Below are positions 45,184 through 54,240 of a DNA stretch of 64,000 nt, piece by piece. Position numbers and translations under genes: made by a program. The notes below the pieces were generated by a model, which worked only from the letters and a program-made list of their open reading frames with translations, had not been told where the DNA came from and did no database searches. Origin of the DNA: an uncultured Clostridia bacterium (GTDB lineage Bacteria > Bacillota > Clostridia > Oscillospirales > Acutalibacteraceae); the NCBI GenBank assembly GCA_937892525.1, contig CALAEV010000041.1:17714-81713 (forward strand). Direction: 5' to 3'. The stretch's first letter is position 1, and each line of letters starts with the position of its first letter.

Positions 45184-45216
45184 GGTTATGTACCCTCCCT
45201 TTATTGGTATATCTAC

Positions 45217-45244
45217 ATTGTAACATAAAAAATGTAAAAATCAA
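45217..45244 (-). promoter_or_regulatory. Promoter of the ferredoxin gene
   Basis: TTGATT, 16 bases, TACAAT on the minus strand, 34 bases before the start codon. Confidence 0.6.
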
Positions 45245-45252
45245 GTACTAAA

Positions 45253-46116
45253 TTATTCAATTCCCTTTAATGCTTCAAGTTCTTCTTTTTCAACTCTTAT
45301 ATAAGCATCTTTGATAATTTTCACGCTATGACGGTGGAATACTGCAGGGGCCGCATCAGGGCGACGGTCAAGTGTTACTTTTAACATTCCTGTAATAAGG
45401 TTATTTTCGATTACCTTGCCTTTTCCGTCAGGAGTGTCAACAATAGCACCAACCTTTGGTGTAACGCGGAGAAGATGCTCATAAGTATCCTGCTCATATT
45501 TAAGGCAACACATAAGGCGACCACAAGTACCACTGATTTTTGTAGGATTAAGTGAAAGACCTTGTTCTTTAGCCATTTTAATTGAAACAGGCTGAAAATC
45601 ATTCAAGAATGTATTACAACAAAATGGTCTGCCACAAATACCAAATCCTCCAACCATACGAGATTCATCACGGACACCAATTTGACGAAGTTCAATTCTT
45701 GTTCTGAAAGCTGATGCCAAATCCTTTACCAGTTCACGGAAGTCAACGCGTCCATCAGCAGTAAAATAGAAAAGAAGTTTACTACGGTCAAATGTGTATT
45801 CTACATCAACAAGGTTCATTTCTAATCCGTGAGCCTGAATTTTATCCTCACAAATCTTAAATGCCTCTTTTTCCTTTTCTTTATTCTCAGCAAGAGTTTT
45901 AACATCATCTTCTGTTGCAACACGAATTACTTTTTTAAGAGGTTTTGTAATATCCTCTTCTTGAGTTCCGTGATTTGCCTTTGCAACAAGACCACACTCC
46001 ATACCACGAACAGTTTCAACTATGGCATAATCGCCTTTATTGAACTGTTTACCATCAGCGTCGAAATCGTAGATTTTTCCGCCTTCCTTAAATCTTATAC
46101 CAACTGTTTCAATCAT
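45253..46116 (-). CDS. ricT: RicT/YaaT-like PSP1-domain protein
   Basis: 287 residues. PSP1 core with the Cys clusters GICGRPFCC and GTCGRLMCC, known in Bacillus RicT to hold an iron-sulfur cluster shared in the RicAFT complex, which acts with RNase Y in mRNA processing and in sporulation and competence. A 30-residue charged helix precedes the core. Follows holB as in other Firmicutes. RicA and RicF are not in the window. Confidence 0.93.
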   Translation of the reverse strand: MIETVGIRFKEGGKIYDFDADGKQFNKGDYAIVETVRGMECGLVAKANHGTQEEDITKPLKKVIRVATEDDVKTLAENKEKEKEAFKICEDKIQAHGLEMNLVDVEYTFDRSKLLFYFTADGRVDFRELVKDLASAFRTRIELRQIGVRDESRMVGGFGICGRPFCCNTFLNDFQPVSIKMAKEQGLSLNPTKISGTCGRLMCCLKYEQDTYEHLLRVTPKVGAIVDTPDGKGKVIENNLITGMLKVTLDRRPDAAPAVFHRHSVKIIKDAYIRVEKEELEALKGIE

Positions 46117-46131
46117 CTGATATACTCCTAT

Positions 46132-47001
46132 TTATCTACCAATTGCTCGTTTGAATTCATAACACATTCTCACAACGAGCAAATTATTATTACAATTTCT
46201 GTTGATTGAGTCAATTAACTCGTCGCACACTTTAACTGACTGTAAAAGCGCTTTTGAAGTTAATGATTTTTGAAGTTTATTAACTTCACTTTCAAACCTT
46301 ACATCTCTTATATATCCACTTTTACGGACAAGAGCGTCACGGAATACTTCTGAAAGAAGCTCTAAAATGCGTTTTGCATACTGATTATTTTTCTGGAATA
46401 CTGCAGTTTGTTCCATAAGTGCCAACTCATTTACATTGAGAAGTGCATTCACAAAATTAGTAACTGTGTCAGCCTCTTTGTCAGTTATTTCTTCTTCAAC
46501 ACTTAAAAGCGAGTAAGTCTGCACACGTGAAAGCACAGTTTCAAGCATAGTACTTCTTGAAGTTGTTACAATTATAAAGTACACATAGCTTGGTGGCTCT
46601 TCAAGAATTTTAAGAATAGCATTCTGTGCCTGGTCATTCATATTATGAGCGTTTTTAAGGATATACACCTTACAATCACTCTCATTGGGCACAATAAACG
46701 CATCGTCACGGATTTGGCGTACTGAATCGACTGCAAAAACCTTGCTTTTACTTTTAATTATACCGTCAGTTTCATAAATATCAGGGTGACCATCTTTTTG
46801 TGCCTTTACACAATCACTACACATGCCACAAGGCTTTGTGTTACCTCGACACACAAGACAGTTTGCGATAAATCTTGCAAAATCAGCACCGTCAGTTTCA
46901 TTTTGACATTCTATCAGCACTCCGTGAGGAAAGCTACCCTGCTCAACAGACGAAATAACCTCACTGCTGAGCTTATTGAATTTTGAATTTTCATTCATCA
47001 T
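46132..47001 (-). CDS. holB: DNA polymerase III subunit delta'
   Basis: Clamp-loader subunit, 289 residues. Zinc module CLVCRGNTKPCGMCSDC, VDSVRQIRD, then HNMNDQAQNAILKILEEPPSYVYFIIVTTS with the SRVQT sensor region. The P-loop is degenerate (CQNETDGAD), as in many delta' subunits that do not hydrolyse ATP. Start overlaps the darA stop (ATGA); no separate ribosome site, so translation is coupled. Confidence 0.9.
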   Translation of the reverse strand: MMNENSKFNKLSSEVISSVEQGSFPHGVLIECQNETDGADFARFIANCLVCRGNTKPCGMCSDCVKAQKDGHPDIYETDGIIKSKSKVFAVDSVRQIRDDAFIVPNESDCKVYILKNAHNMNDQAQNAILKILEEPPSYVYFIIVTTSRSTMLETVLSRVQTYSLLSVEEEITDKEADTVTNFVNALLNVNELALMEQTAVFQKNNQYAKRILELLSEVFRDALVRKSGYIRDVRFESEVNKLQKSLTSKALLQSVKVCDELIDSINRNCNNNLLVVRMCYEFKRAIGR

Positions 47002-47324
47002 ATTTTATAGAACTGCTCAACATCAAGTACAAAGATTGTTGCACCACCTACTGTTACTTCAATAGGCATTGATGAAAGCATTGAATCCCCTATATATGTA
47101 TTGTTTACAGGTGTGATTTTCTTACGTTGACTACTATATTCACCAACAAGGTCAATAACTTCGTCAACCTTTTTATCTTCAACACCAATTAAAAGAGTGA
47201 TATTGCCTGTTCGCAAAAATCCACCTGAAGTAGAAAGTTTTGTTGCCTGATATCCATTTTTAGTAAGGTTGGACATAACTGCATTCACATCATCATTATT
47301 GATAATTGCTACTACGAGTTTCAT
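46998..47324 (-). CDS. darA: Cyclic di-AMP receptor DarA (PstA, PII-like)
   Basis: 108-residue PII-like trimer subunit. Signature: MKLVVAIINNDD, KNGYQATKLSTSGGFLRTGNITLLIG with the nucleotide-binding T-loop region, and GGATIFVLDVEQF at the end. Matches the known darA-holB-ricT order. Downstream target of c-di-AMP binding is unknown. Confidence 0.93.
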   Translation of the reverse strand: MKLVVAIINNDDVNAVMSNLTKNGYQATKLSTSGGFLRTGNITLLIGVEDKKVDEVIDLVGEYSSQRKKITPVNNTYIGDSMLSSMPIEVTVGGATIFVLDVEQFYKI

Positions 47325-47342
47325 ATAATCACTCCTTAAAAA

Positions 47343-48287
47343 TTATTGTATAGACTGAGCAATTGCTATCATAACCGGCATTGTAAGAATTGAAAGCACA
47401 CTTACAAAAGATGTTACCTTAGATGCAAGACCTGTATCACGGTCATATTTCGCCGCAAACATAACTGTTGCACTGGCTGTTGGTGCTGCTGCACTTAATA
47501 CACAGGCTACAAGCAATGTACCACCAAAGCCTAAAAGTTTTAATGATAAAACAGTAATAAGTGGAATTAAAATAATCTTTACAAGTGCTGTTGTGAAAAT
47601 TCTTTTATCTGAAAAAATTGTTTTCCAGTCAGCCGCTGCAAGATATGTGCCGAACATTACCATTGCAAGTGGTGTATTAAGGTCTGCAAGATATGAAACA
47701 GGTGCATAAATCACTTCTGGAAGTTCCACCTGTAACAAGAAAAGAGGAAGACCTATTGCAACACCTAAAACGCCCGGATTTATAAGTAATTTCTTTATAT
47801 TGAATTTTTCATTTTTGTCCCTTTTCTGCATTAATCCTGCACCGTGAGTAAATGAAAGCACGTTAAAAGGAACTAAAATTACTGAACAGTAAAATATGCC
47901 TTCATCACCTAAAACTGCCTGGGCAAGTGGTAACGCCATATACCCTACATTACCGTAACAACAAGCATATTTAAAAATACAAGCAGTCTCTTTGTCGCTC
48001 TTATTAAATAAGATTTTTGTAAAAATCATACCAACAAGATGAAAGAAAATACCACCTACAAGTGCTTTAAGAAGTCCCCCTAAAGTGTCGCGACTGAACT
48101 CCATTCCTAAAAATGAACGGATTATAATTGCAGGGGCTACAATATAGAAAAGCAAGTCTGTTGTAAGTCTTGACGCTTTTTCGGTGTATATGCCTGTTTT
48201 ATGGCACACAAGACCTACCATAGCAACAAGAAAAAGTATTAAAACCTGTGTAAAGGCTGTTAAAACATTACTTAAGAATAACTCCAT
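47343..48287 (-). CDS. AEC-family (auxin efflux carrier-like) transporter
   Basis: 314 residues, ten hydrophobic segments in two halves, with VGLVCHKTGIYTEKAS and NPGVLGVAIGLPLF typical of the family. Members move organic acids such as malate or other small anions. Seven bases upstream lies an unknown membrane protein gene, and citrate synthase precedes that, so a citrate or dicarboxylate substrate is possible but unproven. Confidence 0.83.
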   Translation of the reverse strand: MELFLSNVLTAFTQVLILFLVAMVGLVCHKTGIYTEKASRLTTDLLFYIVAPAIIIRSFLGMEFSRDTLGGLLKALVGGIFFHLVGMIFTKILFNKSDKETACIFKYACCYGNVGYMALPLAQAVLGDEGIFYCSVILVPFNVLSFTHGAGLMQKRDKNEKFNIKKLLINPGVLGVAIGLPLFLLQVELPEVIYAPVSYLADLNTPLAMVMFGTYLAAADWKTIFSDKRIFTTALVKIILIPLITVLSLKLLGFGGTLLVACVLSAAAPTASATVMFAAKYDRDTGLASKVTSFVSVLSILTMPVMIAIAQSIQ

Positions 48288-48293
48288 TATTTA

Positions 48294-49247
48294 TTACTCC
48301 GACAAGAAATTATCATCAGTTTCCATTTCGTCATGAACTTCTACTTCTGCGCCAAGAAGTTCTGCACTATCGTTTTCTTTTGCACATTTAACAACATTAA
48401 AAATATATGCAAACGCGAAAACTGCAAATCCTAAATCGCAAAGTGAGAAAGGGTATTCGTCAGGTAAAGAATTTACGTTACCGGTAATAACCATTAAAAG
48501 ACGAGGAAGGTTTGAAACTACACAGAAGAAAATCCCTACAAAGCCTGATGCAAAAAGCGTTCTCATAGCCTTGCTGTTTGCGAGTCCTGCACAAATTCTT
48601 GCAAATGAAAGCAAGAAAATCATCATAAATGTAATTGCGAAAAGTTCAAGCATTAAGTCAGAAACATTGACATATGCTATTTTTCTCACAAAACGAATAA
48701 CTATTCTGCTCATTGCCCAGAAAAGTGGAGCAAGAGCTAAAAACTTATACTGTGAATATGTTGTTCTGCCATCAATAAATGAAATGCCGAAAATAATTAC
48801 ATAAATTGCACTAAGAACACCAAAAACGCTTTCAATAAGTAATGGTAACTGTGCCTGGTCCATTGTTCCCATAATTGAAAGACCTACATTACTAAAGCTT
48901 CTTGCGTTAATTAAAAATGTTGAAAGTGAAGAAACAACATCAAATATAATTCCACCTGCAAAAATAAATGATGCAACTGCTAAAAACATATTCTTCTTAA
49001 AAGGTGATTTTGATGCAGGAACATTTTTTGCAAGAATAGTGAGCACATAAGGAACAATTATTGCAAGAGCGCCTAATACATACATAAGATAAACTGACCA
49101 GTCAACAACCTTATAAAATCCTGTATCTGACTCAATAATATTGAGAAGTTGATACATTCTAAAAGGCACTGCAACTGCCACAAGTCCTAAAATCACATAA
49201 AGTGAATATAAAGGATTTATTTTTTCGTATTTTCCTGTAATTTTCAT
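48294..49247 (-). CDS. Polytopic membrane protein of unknown function
   Basis: 317 residues, about eight hydrophobic helices and an acidic C-terminal tail ending in a run of Glu/Asp. Not recognised. The start ATG 49247 follows AAAGG by ten bases; a longer reading (49316) would overlap the citrate synthase end. It lies between gltA and the AEC gene in one probable transcript. Confidence 0.7.
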   Translation of the reverse strand: MKITGKYEKINPLYSLYVILGLVAVAVPFRMYQLLNIIESDTGFYKVVDWSVYLMYVLGALAIIVPYVLTILAKNVPASKSPFKKNMFLAVASFIFAGGIIFDVVSSLSTFLINARSFSNVGLSIMGTMDQAQLPLLIESVFGVLSAIYVIIFGISFIDGRTTYSQYKFLALAPLFWAMSRIVIRFVRKIAYVNVSDLMLELFAITFMMIFLLSFARICAGLANSKAMRTLFASGFVGIFFCVVSNLPRLLMVITGNVNSLPDEYPFSLCDLGFAVFAFAYIFNVVKCAKENDSAELLGAEVEVHDEMETDDNFLSE

Positions 49248-49254
49248 ATTTTTC

Positions 49255-50670
49255 TTACCTTTCCTCAATAGGAATATACTCTTTCTGAACACCGTCAGTG
49301 CGTATAATTCTTTCACTCATAGGTACATAAGCACGTGGGATTGTAGCATTCTTATATGCAGGGCGGATTATTCTGCCACCTGTTGTGATTTCTTCAATAC
49401 GGTGTGCTGCCCAACCTGCTGAACGAGCTGCCATAAAGAGCGGTGTAAACAACTCTTTTGGAATACCAAGCATATCGTAAACAAGACCTGAGTAAAGGTC
49501 AACGTTGGCACAGATTTTCTTATTGTTACCACGAAGTTTTGCAAAGAGTTCAGGTGTAAGAGATTCAATAAGATTAAGAAGTCTAAACTCGTCTTCTCTG
49601 CCCTGTTCTTTTGAGAATTTATCAGCATAACGACGAAGTATTACAGCACGAGGGTCAGAAAGTGTATAAACTGCGTGGCCCATACCATAAACGAGACCAG
49701 TTCTGTCCCCTGCCTCTTTGTTCATAATCTTTGTTAGATAATCAGCAACCTGACCTTCATCGGTAATATCTTTTACATTCTCTTTAATATCTTCAACCAT
49801 TTTATGAACTGCAATATTAGCGCCACCGTGACGTGGTCCCTTAAGTGAACCAATACCTGCTGCAATTGCAGAATATGTATCAGTACCACTTGATGTGATA
49901 CATCTTGTTGTGAATGTTGAATTGTTACCTCCACCATGTTCAGCATGGATAATAAGACAGATATCTAAAAGCTTTGCTTCTTCGTCTGTAAAGAATTTAT
50001 CAGGTCTAATTGAACGCAAAATGCTTTCAGCAGTACCTAACTCTTTTTTATTCTGGTGGAAGAACATACTCTTTTTATCATAAGCACGACGCTTTACCTG
50101 ATAAGCAGCAGTCATAATTGTAGGCAACTGCGCAATAAGTTGAATTGACTGACGAAGCACATTTTCAGGTGAAATATCATCAGGATTTGGGTCATAAGAA
50201 TAAAGAGCAAGCACGCTACGAGCCGCTTTATTCATAATATCAGGTGATGGTGCTTTCATAATCATATCTTCAATAAAATCGTCTGGTAATTCACGACAAG
50301 TTGCAAGAACTTGACGGAATTTTTCTAACTGGTCTTTTGTAGGAAGTGCACCGAACATTAAAAGCCATACAACTTCTTCATAACCGAAACGATTTTCTTT
50401 TTCGCAGTTTTCCACAATATCATTCATATTGATACCACGATAAATAAGACGACCTTCTTTTGGTACTTTTTCGCCGTCGTCCATATAATAACCCTCAACA
50501 GAACAAACGCGAGTAAGACCGGCAAGAACACCAGTTCCGTCAGCGTTACGAAGACCACGCTTTACATCAAATCTTTGATAATAATCAGGATTTATATAGT
50601 TATTTTTACGAAGCTCTTCGCATAAAGTTGAAAGAGCGTCATTGGAGATACTTGAAATATATTCTGACAC
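49255..50670 (-). CDS. gltA: Citrate synthase
   Basis: Condenses acetyl-CoA and oxaloacetate. 471 residues, long type I-like with an extended N-terminus. Catalytic motifs: HAEHGGGNNSTF (first catalytic His), GSLKGPRHGGAN (second His), GMGHAVYTLSDPRA (His and Arg) and the distal DLYSGLVYDMLGI (Asp). The start is GTG 50670, eight bases after AAGGAGG; earlier in-frame starts have no ribosome site. Probably the glutamate-forming oxidative branch in an anaerobe. Confidence 0.95.
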   Translation of the reverse strand: MSEYISSISNDALSTLCEELRKNNYINPDYYQRFDVKRGLRNADGTGVLAGLTRVCSVEGYYMDDGEKVPKEGRLIYRGINMNDIVENCEKENRFGYEEVVWLLMFGALPTKDQLEKFRQVLATCRELPDDFIEDMIMKAPSPDIMNKAARSVLALYSYDPNPDDISPENVLRQSIQLIAQLPTIMTAAYQVKRRAYDKKSMFFHQNKKELGTAESILRSIRPDKFFTDEEAKLLDICLIIHAEHGGGNNSTFTTRCITSSGTDTYSAIAAGIGSLKGPRHGGANIAVHKMVEDIKENVKDITDEGQVADYLTKIMNKEAGDRTGLVYGMGHAVYTLSDPRAVILRRYADKFSKEQGREDEFRLLNLIESLTPELFAKLRGNNKKICANVDLYSGLVYDMLGIPKELFTPLFMAARSAGWAAHRIEEITTGGRIIRPAYKNATIPRAYVPMSERIIRTDGVQKEYIPIEER

Positions 50671-50732
50671 AACTTTTACCTCCTTGTAGAAAATTTCGAT
50701 AGTTTTCCAATATATACAATTATACATCATAT

Positions 50733-50761
50733 ATTTTAATACATATAACAGTTAAAGTCAA
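50733..50761 (-). promoter_or_regulatory. Promoter of the gltA operon
   Basis: TTGACT, 17 bases, TAAAAT on the minus strand, 63 bases before the GTG start. Confidence 0.6.
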
Positions 50762-50782
50762 TAAAAAGGAGATATAAAAAAT

Positions 50783-51766
50783 ATGAAAAGTTATAGTGTA
50801 ATCTGCTTTTTTCTATCCCTGTCAATGATACTTTTACCACTGGTATCAGTTGAAAAGGCAACCGATGTATTCAAAAAAGAATTCTTAATTACAGAAGAAA
50901 GTGAAACAACAAAAAAAGTAGAAGAAATTGAAACAGAAAACTCTACCGTAAAGGTTATGAATGCGAATAGCAAAAATATTACGGAAATGAGCCTTGAAGA
51001 GTATCTTACAGGTGTTGTGGCTGCAGAAATTAACCCTGCTTATCACGAAGAAGCCATTAAAGCACAGGTTATTGCAGCACACACAAAGCTTGAGTACACA
51101 AAACTTCATAACACACTTGAAAATGCCCATATTACCGATAGTCCTGCATCACATCAAGGATATCTTAATAAAGATGAGCAAGAAGAAAAATGGGGCAAAA
51201 ACTATAAAATATATCAAGAAAAAATAGAGAAATGCGTCAAAGAAGTCAAAAACATAATACTAACTTATAACAATGAGCCTATTAACGCAGTTTTTCACGC
51301 TATTTCTAACGGACAAACAGAAAGCGCAACTGATGTGTGGGGTGGCGAGTACCCATACCTTATATCCGTTCAAAGCGCAGGCGACAAGCTCTCCCCTGCC
51401 TATAACTCAGAAGTAATAGTTTCTATTGAGGATTTTAAGAATAAAATTACTGAAAATGGTGCAAAGTTAAGCGATGAACCTTCTGAATGGATAAAAAAAG
51501 TCACCAATACCGAAACAGGTATGGTGAAAGAGATTATTATTGGTGACAAATCTTTTAAAGGTACCGAAATGCGCAATATTTTCGACCTAAAAAGCAGTAC
51601 TTTTGCAATAAAATATGATGATGAAAATTTCATTTTTACCGTTTGTGGTTATGGCCACGGTGTAGGAATGAGCCAATATGGCGCAAACTACATGGCACAG
51701 CAAGGGCTTAACTATGAACAGATACTAGAACATTATTATCAAAATTCAAAATGCGTAATTATTTAA
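50783..51766 (+). CDS. spoIID: Stage II sporulation protein D (SpoIID)
   Basis: Membrane-anchored lytic transglycosylase that, in the SpoIID-SpoIIM-SpoIIP complex, drives engulfment. 327 residues: N-terminal signal/anchor (about 5-23), a short linker, then the SpoIID domain with MSLEEYLTGVVAAEINPAYHEEAIKAQVIAAHT (catalytic Glu), FHAISNGQTESATDVWGGEYPYL and CGYGHGVGMSQYGANYMA. Suggests a spore-forming lineage. No sigma-E promoter was firmly recognised. Confidence 0.92.
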   Translation: MKSYSVICFFLSLSMILLPLVSVEKATDVFKKEFLITEESETTKKVEEIETENSTVKVMNANSKNITEMSLEEYLTGVVAAEINPAYHEEAIKAQVIAAHTKLEYTKLHNTLENAHITDSPASHQGYLNKDEQEEKWGKNYKIYQEKIEKCVKEVKNIILTYNNEPINAVFHAISNGQTESATDVWGGEYPYLISVQSAGDKLSPAYNSEVIVSIEDFKNKITENGAKLSDEPSEWIKKVTNTETGMVKEIIIGDKSFKGTEMRNIFDLKSSTFAIKYDDENFIFTVCGYGHGVGMSQYGANYMAQQGLNYEQILEHYYQNSKCVII

Positions 51767-51779
51767 TTTAACCAACAAA

Positions 51780-51814
51780 AACAGCGAGAGACAAATTCTC
51801 TCGCTGTTAGTTTT
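51780..51814. terminator. Terminator between spoIID and alaA
   Basis: AACAGCGAGAGA, loop CAAAT, TCTCTCGCTGTT, then TAGTTTT. Can serve both converging genes. Confidence 0.87.
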
Positions 51815-51823
51815 GGTTTTATT

Positions 51824-53038
51824 TTACTGTTGATAATCGCTTAAGAAATCCTTAAAAGCCTCCATAGCTTCGCCCAATATTCTGCGACGAGGAAGATAAA
51901 CAATTCTTATGTGGTCAGGCGTTGGGTAGTTAAAGCCCTTACCGTGCATAAGAAGAACTTTTTTAGCCTTTAAGAAATCAAGGACAAGTTTTTCGTCGTC
52001 GTGTAAATTGAATTTCTTTGCATCAAGTTTTGGGAAAATATAGAAAGCAGCTTTTGGTTTTACAACGGAAACACCGTCGATTTCACAAAGTGCGTTATAA
52101 ACGAACTCTCTCTGTTCATAAATTCTGCCACCGGGAAGAAGCAAATCGTCAATACTTTGTACTCCACCAAGTGCTGTTTGCACAATGCTTTGAGCAGGTA
52201 CATTTGAGCAAAGTCGCATAGTTGAGAGAAGATTAAGTCCTTCAATATAGCCCTTGATTTTTTTCTTGTCTCCACTGATTACCATCCAGCCTACACGGAA
52301 ACCTGCAACTCGGTGTGACTTTGAAAGTCCGTTAAAACTAATGCAAGGCACATCAGGAGCTAAAGATGCAAGCGCTGTGTGTGTAAGTCCGTCCATAACA
52401 AGTCTGTCATAGATTTCATCAGCAAAAAGAATAAGGTCATTTTGCCTTGCAATTTCCACAATTTCTTTTAATATTTCATCGCTATACAATGCACCAGTAG
52501 GGTTGTTGGGGTTAATAATTACAATACCTTTAGTTTTTGGTGTAATCCTCTTTTTAATATCATCAATGTCTGGGTTCCACTCGTTTTGCTCGTCACATAT
52601 ATAATGGACTGCGTTACCACCTGCCAAAGTTACAGATGCCGTCCAGAGTGGGTAGTCAGGTGATGGCACAAGAATTTCGTCACCATTATCTAAAAGTCCT
52701 TGCATTGACATTGTAATCAATTCGCTGACACCATTACCAAGATAAATATCACCAATATCAACGCCTTTAACACCTTTTACTTGATAATACTGCATAATGG
52801 CTTTTCTTGCAGAGAACATACCTTTTGAATCAGAATAGCCCTCGCACTCGCGAAGATTATACATCATATCACGGATAACCTCGTCAGGTGCTGTAAAGCC
52901 AAATGGCGCAGGGTTACCAATATTAAGTTTTAAAATTCGCTGACCCTGTGATTCCATTCTTACAGCTTCATCCATTACAGGACCACGAATATCATAACAA
53001 ACATTATCAAGTTTTGTACTTTTATTAAATGTTTTCAT
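51824..53038 (-). CDS. alaA: Alanine transaminase-type PLP aminotransferase (AlaA)
   Basis: 404 residues, class I/II aminotransferase closely like E. coli AlaA throughout (DIRGPVMDEA, LKLNIGNPAPFGF, GYSDSKGMFSARKAI). PLP site: NPNNPTGA, ADEIYD, FNGLSKSHRVAGFR with the Schiff-base Lys. Probably makes alanine from pyruvate and glutamate. Follows rpmA after a terminator; no clear promoter of its own. Confidence 0.93.
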   Translation of the reverse strand: MKTFNKSTKLDNVCYDIRGPVMDEAVRMESQGQRILKLNIGNPAPFGFTAPDEVIRDMMYNLRECEGYSDSKGMFSARKAIMQYYQVKGVKGVDIGDIYLGNGVSELITMSMQGLLDNGDEILVPSPDYPLWTASVTLAGGNAVHYICDEQNEWNPDIDDIKKRITPKTKGIVIINPNNPTGALYSDEILKEIVEIARQNDLILFADEIYDRLVMDGLTHTALASLAPDVPCISFNGLSKSHRVAGFRVGWMVISGDKKKIKGYIEGLNLLSTMRLCSNVPAQSIVQTALGGVQSIDDLLLPGGRIYEQREFVYNALCEIDGVSVVKPKAAFYIFPKLDAKKFNLHDDEKLVLDFLKAKKVLLMHGKGFNYPTPDHIRIVYLPRRRILGEAMEAFKDFLSDYQQ

Positions 53039-53071
53039 ACGAATACCTCAACGATATTTTCTGTTAATCTC

Positions 53072-53103
53072 AAAAAAATATTCCCACTGTTGCCAGTGGG
53101 AAT
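53072..53103 (-). terminator. Terminator of the rplU-prp-rpmA operon
   Basis: On the minus strand ATTCCCACTG, loop GCAA, CAGTGGGAAT, A, then seven T. Confidence 0.9.
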
Positions 53104-53118
53104 TTCAGTAGTTAAAAA

Positions 53119-53403
53119 TTACTGCTCAACAGGATAAACGCTAACCTTTTTTCTGTCTTTGCCCATTCTTTCGAACTTAACTTTACCGTCGATAAGTGCG
53201 AAAAGAGAGTCATCAGAACCACGACCTACGTTGTTGCCTGGGTGAATGTGTGTACCACGCTGTTTAACAAGGATGTTACCAGCAAGAACAAACTGACCGT
53301 CTGCACGCTTCACACCAAGACGCTTTGACTCTGAGTCACGGCCGTTCTTAGTAGAACCCATACCTTTTTTATGAGCAAATAACTGAATGTTGATTTTAAG
53401 CAT
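53119..53403 (-). CDS. rpmA: Ribosomal protein bL27 with cleavable N-terminus
   Basis: 94 residues; sits at the peptidyl-transferase centre. The N-terminus MLKINIQLFAHKKG carries the extension that Prp removes in Firmicutes, with cleavage next to LFA. The rest (STKNGRDSESKRLGVKRADG, TRGTHIHPG-like QRGTHIHPGNNV) is typical. Start ATG 53403 after GAGG; it overlaps prp by eight bases. Confidence 0.97.
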   Translation of the reverse strand: MLKINIQLFAHKKGMGSTKNGRDSESKRLGVKRADGQFVLAGNILVKQRGTHIHPGNNVGRGSDDSLFALIDGKVKFERMGKDRKKVSVYPVEQ

Positions 53404-53719
53404 CAAAAACACCTCTTTCAAGTTTCAAGTTGTTGGGATACTGACTTTGCAACTCGCTCAAATGCAAGTATAAACCGTCAGTAATCACTTTCGATTTACG
53501 AGCATCACTTAAATTCATTTCTAATTTAAGATACCCGTCACGGACTACTGTTTCTGGACTTATTTTCATAATTTCAATTATTGTATTGGCTGCCATATAA
53601 ACTGCCGAAGAAACTGCACTACATACAATGTCAGCACCCTCTTCTGCGTAGTCACTATGACCACTTAACTCAAATGAAACTATTGTATCATCCGAAAACA
53701 GAAATTTTGCTGTTGTCAT
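53396..53719 (-). CDS. prp: Ribosomal-processing cysteine protease Prp
   Basis: 107 residues. Removes the N-terminal extension of L27. Catalytic His and Cys are seen in the conserved block GHSDYAEEGADIVCSAVSS. Located between rplU and rpmA as in other Firmicutes and Thermotogae. The start overlaps the rplU stop by one base. Confidence 0.95.
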   Translation of the reverse strand: MTTAKFLFSDDTIVSFELSGHSDYAEEGADIVCSAVSSAVYMAANTIIEIMKISPETVVRDGYLKLEMNLSDARKSKVITDGLYLHLSELQSQYPNNLKLERGVFDA

Positions 53720-54030
53720 TATGCGTTAATACCGGTAATCTCAACCTTTGTATATGGCTGACGATGACCCTTTTTACGCTTTTCGTTCTTCTTTGGTTTG
53801 TAAGTAAATACTGTGATTTTCTTACCTTTACCATTTTTGAGAACCTTAGCAGTAACTGTTGCACCTTCAACATAAGGAGCACCTGCTTTAAGTCCGTCTT
53901 CAGAACCAACTGCGAGAACCTTGTCAAAAGTAATCTCTGCATCTGCTTCTACGTCAAGCTTTTCTACAAATACAACGTCGCCGTTCTGTACTTTGTACTG
54001 CTTGCCGCCTGTTACGATGATTGCGTACAT
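53719..54030 (-). CDS. rplU: Ribosomal protein bL21
   Basis: 103 residues, binds 23S rRNA with L20. Motifs: MYAIIVTGGKQYKV, KVLAVG, ITVFTYKPKKNEKRKKGHRQPYTKVEI. First gene of the operon, behind a 100-base leader with a hairpin. Confidence 0.97.
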   Translation of the reverse strand: MYAIIVTGGKQYKVQNGDVVFVEKLDVEADAEITFDKVLAVGSEDGLKAGAPYVEGATVTAKVLKNGKGKKITVFTYKPKKNEKRKKGHRQPYTKVEITGINA

Positions 54031-54126
54031 TTTTCTAACCTACCTTAAATATAGACTCGCTATTGAGGGTGGAAAATTCACTTGCAGTATGTGTTTGGAC
54101 ATACTACCCCCTAATATGCGGCTTGA
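54031..54126 (-). ncRNA. Candidate L21 leader in the rplU 5' untranslated region
   Basis: About 95 bases between the promoter and rplU. It contains a clear hairpin AGTATGT, six-base loop, ACATACT (54086-54105) flanked by an AGGGGGT run and CCACCCT, which could pair around it. Firmicutes rplU operons usually carry an L21-responsive leader; the match here is by position and structure, not a model search. Confidence 0.65.
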
Positions 54127-54128
54127 AT

Positions 54129-54157
54129 ATGATAACAGAACAAAAGTCAAATGTCAA
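54129..54157 (-). promoter_or_regulatory. Promoter of rplU-prp-rpmA
   Basis: TTGACA, 17 bases, TATCAT on the minus strand, about 100 bases before rplU. Confidence 0.8.
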
Positions 54158-54174
54158 GAGTTTTTTTAAATTTG

Positions 54175-54240
54175 TAATGCGTAATTTGCATACAAAAACG
54201 GCGAGAAAATTTTCTCGCCGTCAATTACGAATTACTAATT
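54175..54240. repeat. Small intergenic repeat flanking a terminator
   Basis: TAATGCGTAATT (54175-54186) and AATTACGAATTAC (54223-54235) are in inverted orientation around the terminator palindrome. The same 11- and 13-base words occur at 56479 and 56512. Confidence 0.6.
54193..54221 (-). terminator. Terminator after the aldolase gene
   Basis: Perfect 24-bp palindrome ACGGCGAGAAAA/TTTTCTCGCCGT followed on the minus strand by TTTTTG. Confidence 0.88.

Noticed and set aside
50700..50782. Sigma-E promoter for spoIID (CATATAAC at 50742)
   Set aside because: The -10-like box has no convincing -35 partner at the correct distance; not annotated.
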